From Paenibacillus sp. FSL K6-3182 (GTDB lineage Bacteria > Bacillota > Bacilli > Paenibacillales > Paenibacillaceae), in contig NZ_CP150265.1 in assembly GCF_037976325.1 (NCBI RefSeq), positions 4,335,501-4,399,500 on the forward strand: DNA of 64,000 bases. Direction: 5' to 3'. Made by a program: the position numbers and the translations under genes. Position 1 is the stretch's first letter. The number at the start of each line of letters is the position of its first letter. Of the stretch, positions 62,931 through 64,000 are shown one piece after another. The notes below the pieces were generated by a model that was not told where the DNA came from, did not search any database, and saw only the letters and a program-made list of their open reading frames with translations.

Positions 62931-63965
62931 TTAGCCTAACTCTTCGATCTCATGCGTCCGCAGCCTGCCCATCAAATGCTCAACAGCAGTCCTAGGCGCT
63001 TTGTTCGCGAACAATACCTCATATAACTGAAACGTAATCGGCATCTCAACATCGTACTCTTTGGCTAAACTGTAAGCCGCACGCGTCGTACGAACACCTT
63101 CTACGACCATTCCCATCCGAGTGAGCACATCATCTAGAGGCGTGCCATCTGCAAGCATGTAGCCAGCACGCCAATTTCGACTGTGCTTGCTTGTGCAAGT
63201 AACGACAAGATCGCCTACGCCAGCTAATCCAGCAAAAGTGAGCGGATTCGCCCCCATTGCCGTTCCAAGCCTGCTGATCTCCGCTAGGCCCCGAGTTAAT
63301 AAAGCAGCCTTGGCATTGTCGCCAAACTGAAGCCCATCCGTCAAGCCTGCACCTAATGCAATAATGTTTTTGATGGCTCCAGCCACTTCCACACCAACGA
63401 CATCCGGATTGGTATACACTCGGAAATGCGTATTTATGAGCGCATCCTGGGCTTGCTCAGCTGCTTTCAAATCAGTTGAAGCAACAACTACTGTAGTAGG
63501 CTGCTTCAAAATAACCTCTTCAGCATGGCTTGGTCCTGATAAAACAACAAGCTGTTCCATCGGTCGACCAAGCTCTTCCGAAAGTACAGTCGTCATCCGC
63601 TTCAAAGTATCCGTTTCAAAGCCCTTTGTTGCATGAACAACAAGTGTCTTATCCGATAGAAACGGTGCCGCTTGCTTAGCTACCTCGCGCATTGCACCAG
63701 AAGGCGCAACGAACAAAGCGAGCTCAGCATCCTGCAGTGCATCCTTTAAGTCCGTAGTTGCATGGATTAGCTCAGGAAGCTGTACACCAGGCAAAAACTT
63801 GCTATTCTCATGGCTGAGGTTAATGTTCTCCGCTTGTTCCGTACTGCGTGTCCATAGCTTTACATGATAGCCATTTCTCGCGAGTACAGAAGCAAGAGCA
63901 GTGCCCCAACTTCCAGCAACCAGCACTGCCGCATTTTTCATTGTTGATGAATCCTGCTTTGTCAT
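62931..63965 (-). CDS. gpsA: Glycerol-3-phosphate dehydrogenase [NAD(P)+]
   Basis: 344 aa from ATG 63965; a further in-frame ATG at 63941 is possible. LVAGSWGTALASVLARNGY gives the Rossmann loop; VAGAIKNIIALGAGLTDGLQ carries the catalytic Lys; FAGLAGVGDLVVTC follows. It makes sn-glycerol 3-phosphate for phospholipids. Confidence 0.95.
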   Translation of the reverse strand: MTKQDSSTMKNAAVLVAGSWGTALASVLARNGYHVKLWTRSTEQAENINLSHENSKFLPGVQLPELIHATTDLKDALQDAELALFVAPSGAMREVAKQAAPFLSDKTLVVHATKGFETDTLKRMTTVLSEELGRPMEQLVVLSGPSHAEEVILKQPTTVVVASTDLKAAEQAQDALINTHFRVYTNPDVVGVEVAGAIKNIIALGAGLTDGLQFGDNAKAALLTRGLAEISRLGTAMGANPLTFAGLAGVGDLVVTCTSKHSRNWRAGYMLADGTPLDDVLTRMGMVVEGVRTTRAAYSLAKEYDVEMPITFQLYEVLFANKAPRTAVEHLMGRLRTHEIEELG

Positions 63966-64000
63966 GCGACGCTCACTACCCTTTCTTTGCACCTAACTTG

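Noticed and set aside
1..64000. CRISPR array or rRNA genes
   Set aside because: No regularly spaced direct repeats with unique spacers and no rRNA-like segments were seen.

Overview
The window looks like a chromosomal segment from a spore-forming Paenibacillus-type Firmicute. The evidence is spoIVA, spoVIF, a gerA-type germination operon, a 3-SLH-domain surface protein, and a core block in the same order as the Bacillus subtilis spoIVA-hbs-mtrB-hepS-menG-hepT-ndk-cheR-aroC-aroB-aroH-trpEDCFBA-hisC-tyrA supraoperon. Menaquinone synthesis appears to use the futalosine route (mqnA with ubiX/ubiA-type partners). Nearly all real genes lie on the minus strand.

Core half (about 37.7-64 kb, read right to left on the minus strand): gpsA, spoVIF, a DUF2768 membrane peptide, two 2Fe-2S ferredoxins flanking a nucleotidyltransferase-like gene, a YphF-like lipoprotein, spoIVA, hbs, mtrB (TRAP), hepS, menG, ubiA, ubiX, mqnA, hepT, ndk, cheR, then aroC-aroB-aroH, the TRAP-controlled trpEDCFBA operon, hisC and tyrA. 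Regulation is legible: a strong promoter precedes aroC, and a second promoter after aroH feeds a leader with a run of (G/U)AG triplets and then a terminator before trpE. TRAP itself is encoded 10 kb away in the same block.

Accessory half (about 1-37.6 kb). (i) 1-2.8 kb: an MDR/SDR oxidoreductase pair diverging from a TetR regulator. (ii) 3.2-5.9 kb: a graveyard of polymorphic-toxin and immunity genes and a broken spoVR. (iii) 6.2-11.2 kb: a complete persulfide/sulfane-sulfur operon (CstR-type repressor, two DsrE-like, two single-domain rhodaneses, TusA-rhodanese, rhodanese-MBL dioxygenase, TusA, TauE exporter) with two recognisable operators. (iv) 11.4-14.4 kb: a ferritin-like gene, a YetF-type gene, and a fused scar of gerAC and a large serine recombinase. 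(v) 14.6-18.9 kb: minus-strand single genes separated by a repeated dyad element in which the stop codons lie. (vi) 18.9-28.4 kb: IS110 remnants, a gerA-type operon, a tyrosine-recombinase remnant, an AlkD-like gene and a DUF3221 lipoprotein. (vii) 28.5-37.6 kb: an MFS/MarR pair, a small zinc-ribbon gene, a second tyrosine-recombinase remnant, an MBL-excalibur/DUF3006 pair, the large PHP-SLH protein and repeat-rich junk.

Two repeat systems stand out. Family 1 is a structured, apparently minus-strand RNA/terminator element of about 95-180 nt, in six same-orientation copies (3.0, 14.5, 20.8, 32.4, 37.2, 37.6 kb) and two hairpin subtypes. Family 2 is a dyad (TTGAACTAACGG..CGTTAGTTCAA) at gene 3' ends, usually followed by a hairpin and GCTAACGGGCAG, so that genes look like modules bracketed by direct CTAACGGG cores. 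Two tyrosine-recombinase remnants start directly beside this same dyad. Together these suggest an integron-like or module-shuffling system. That is an inference from sequence pattern only.
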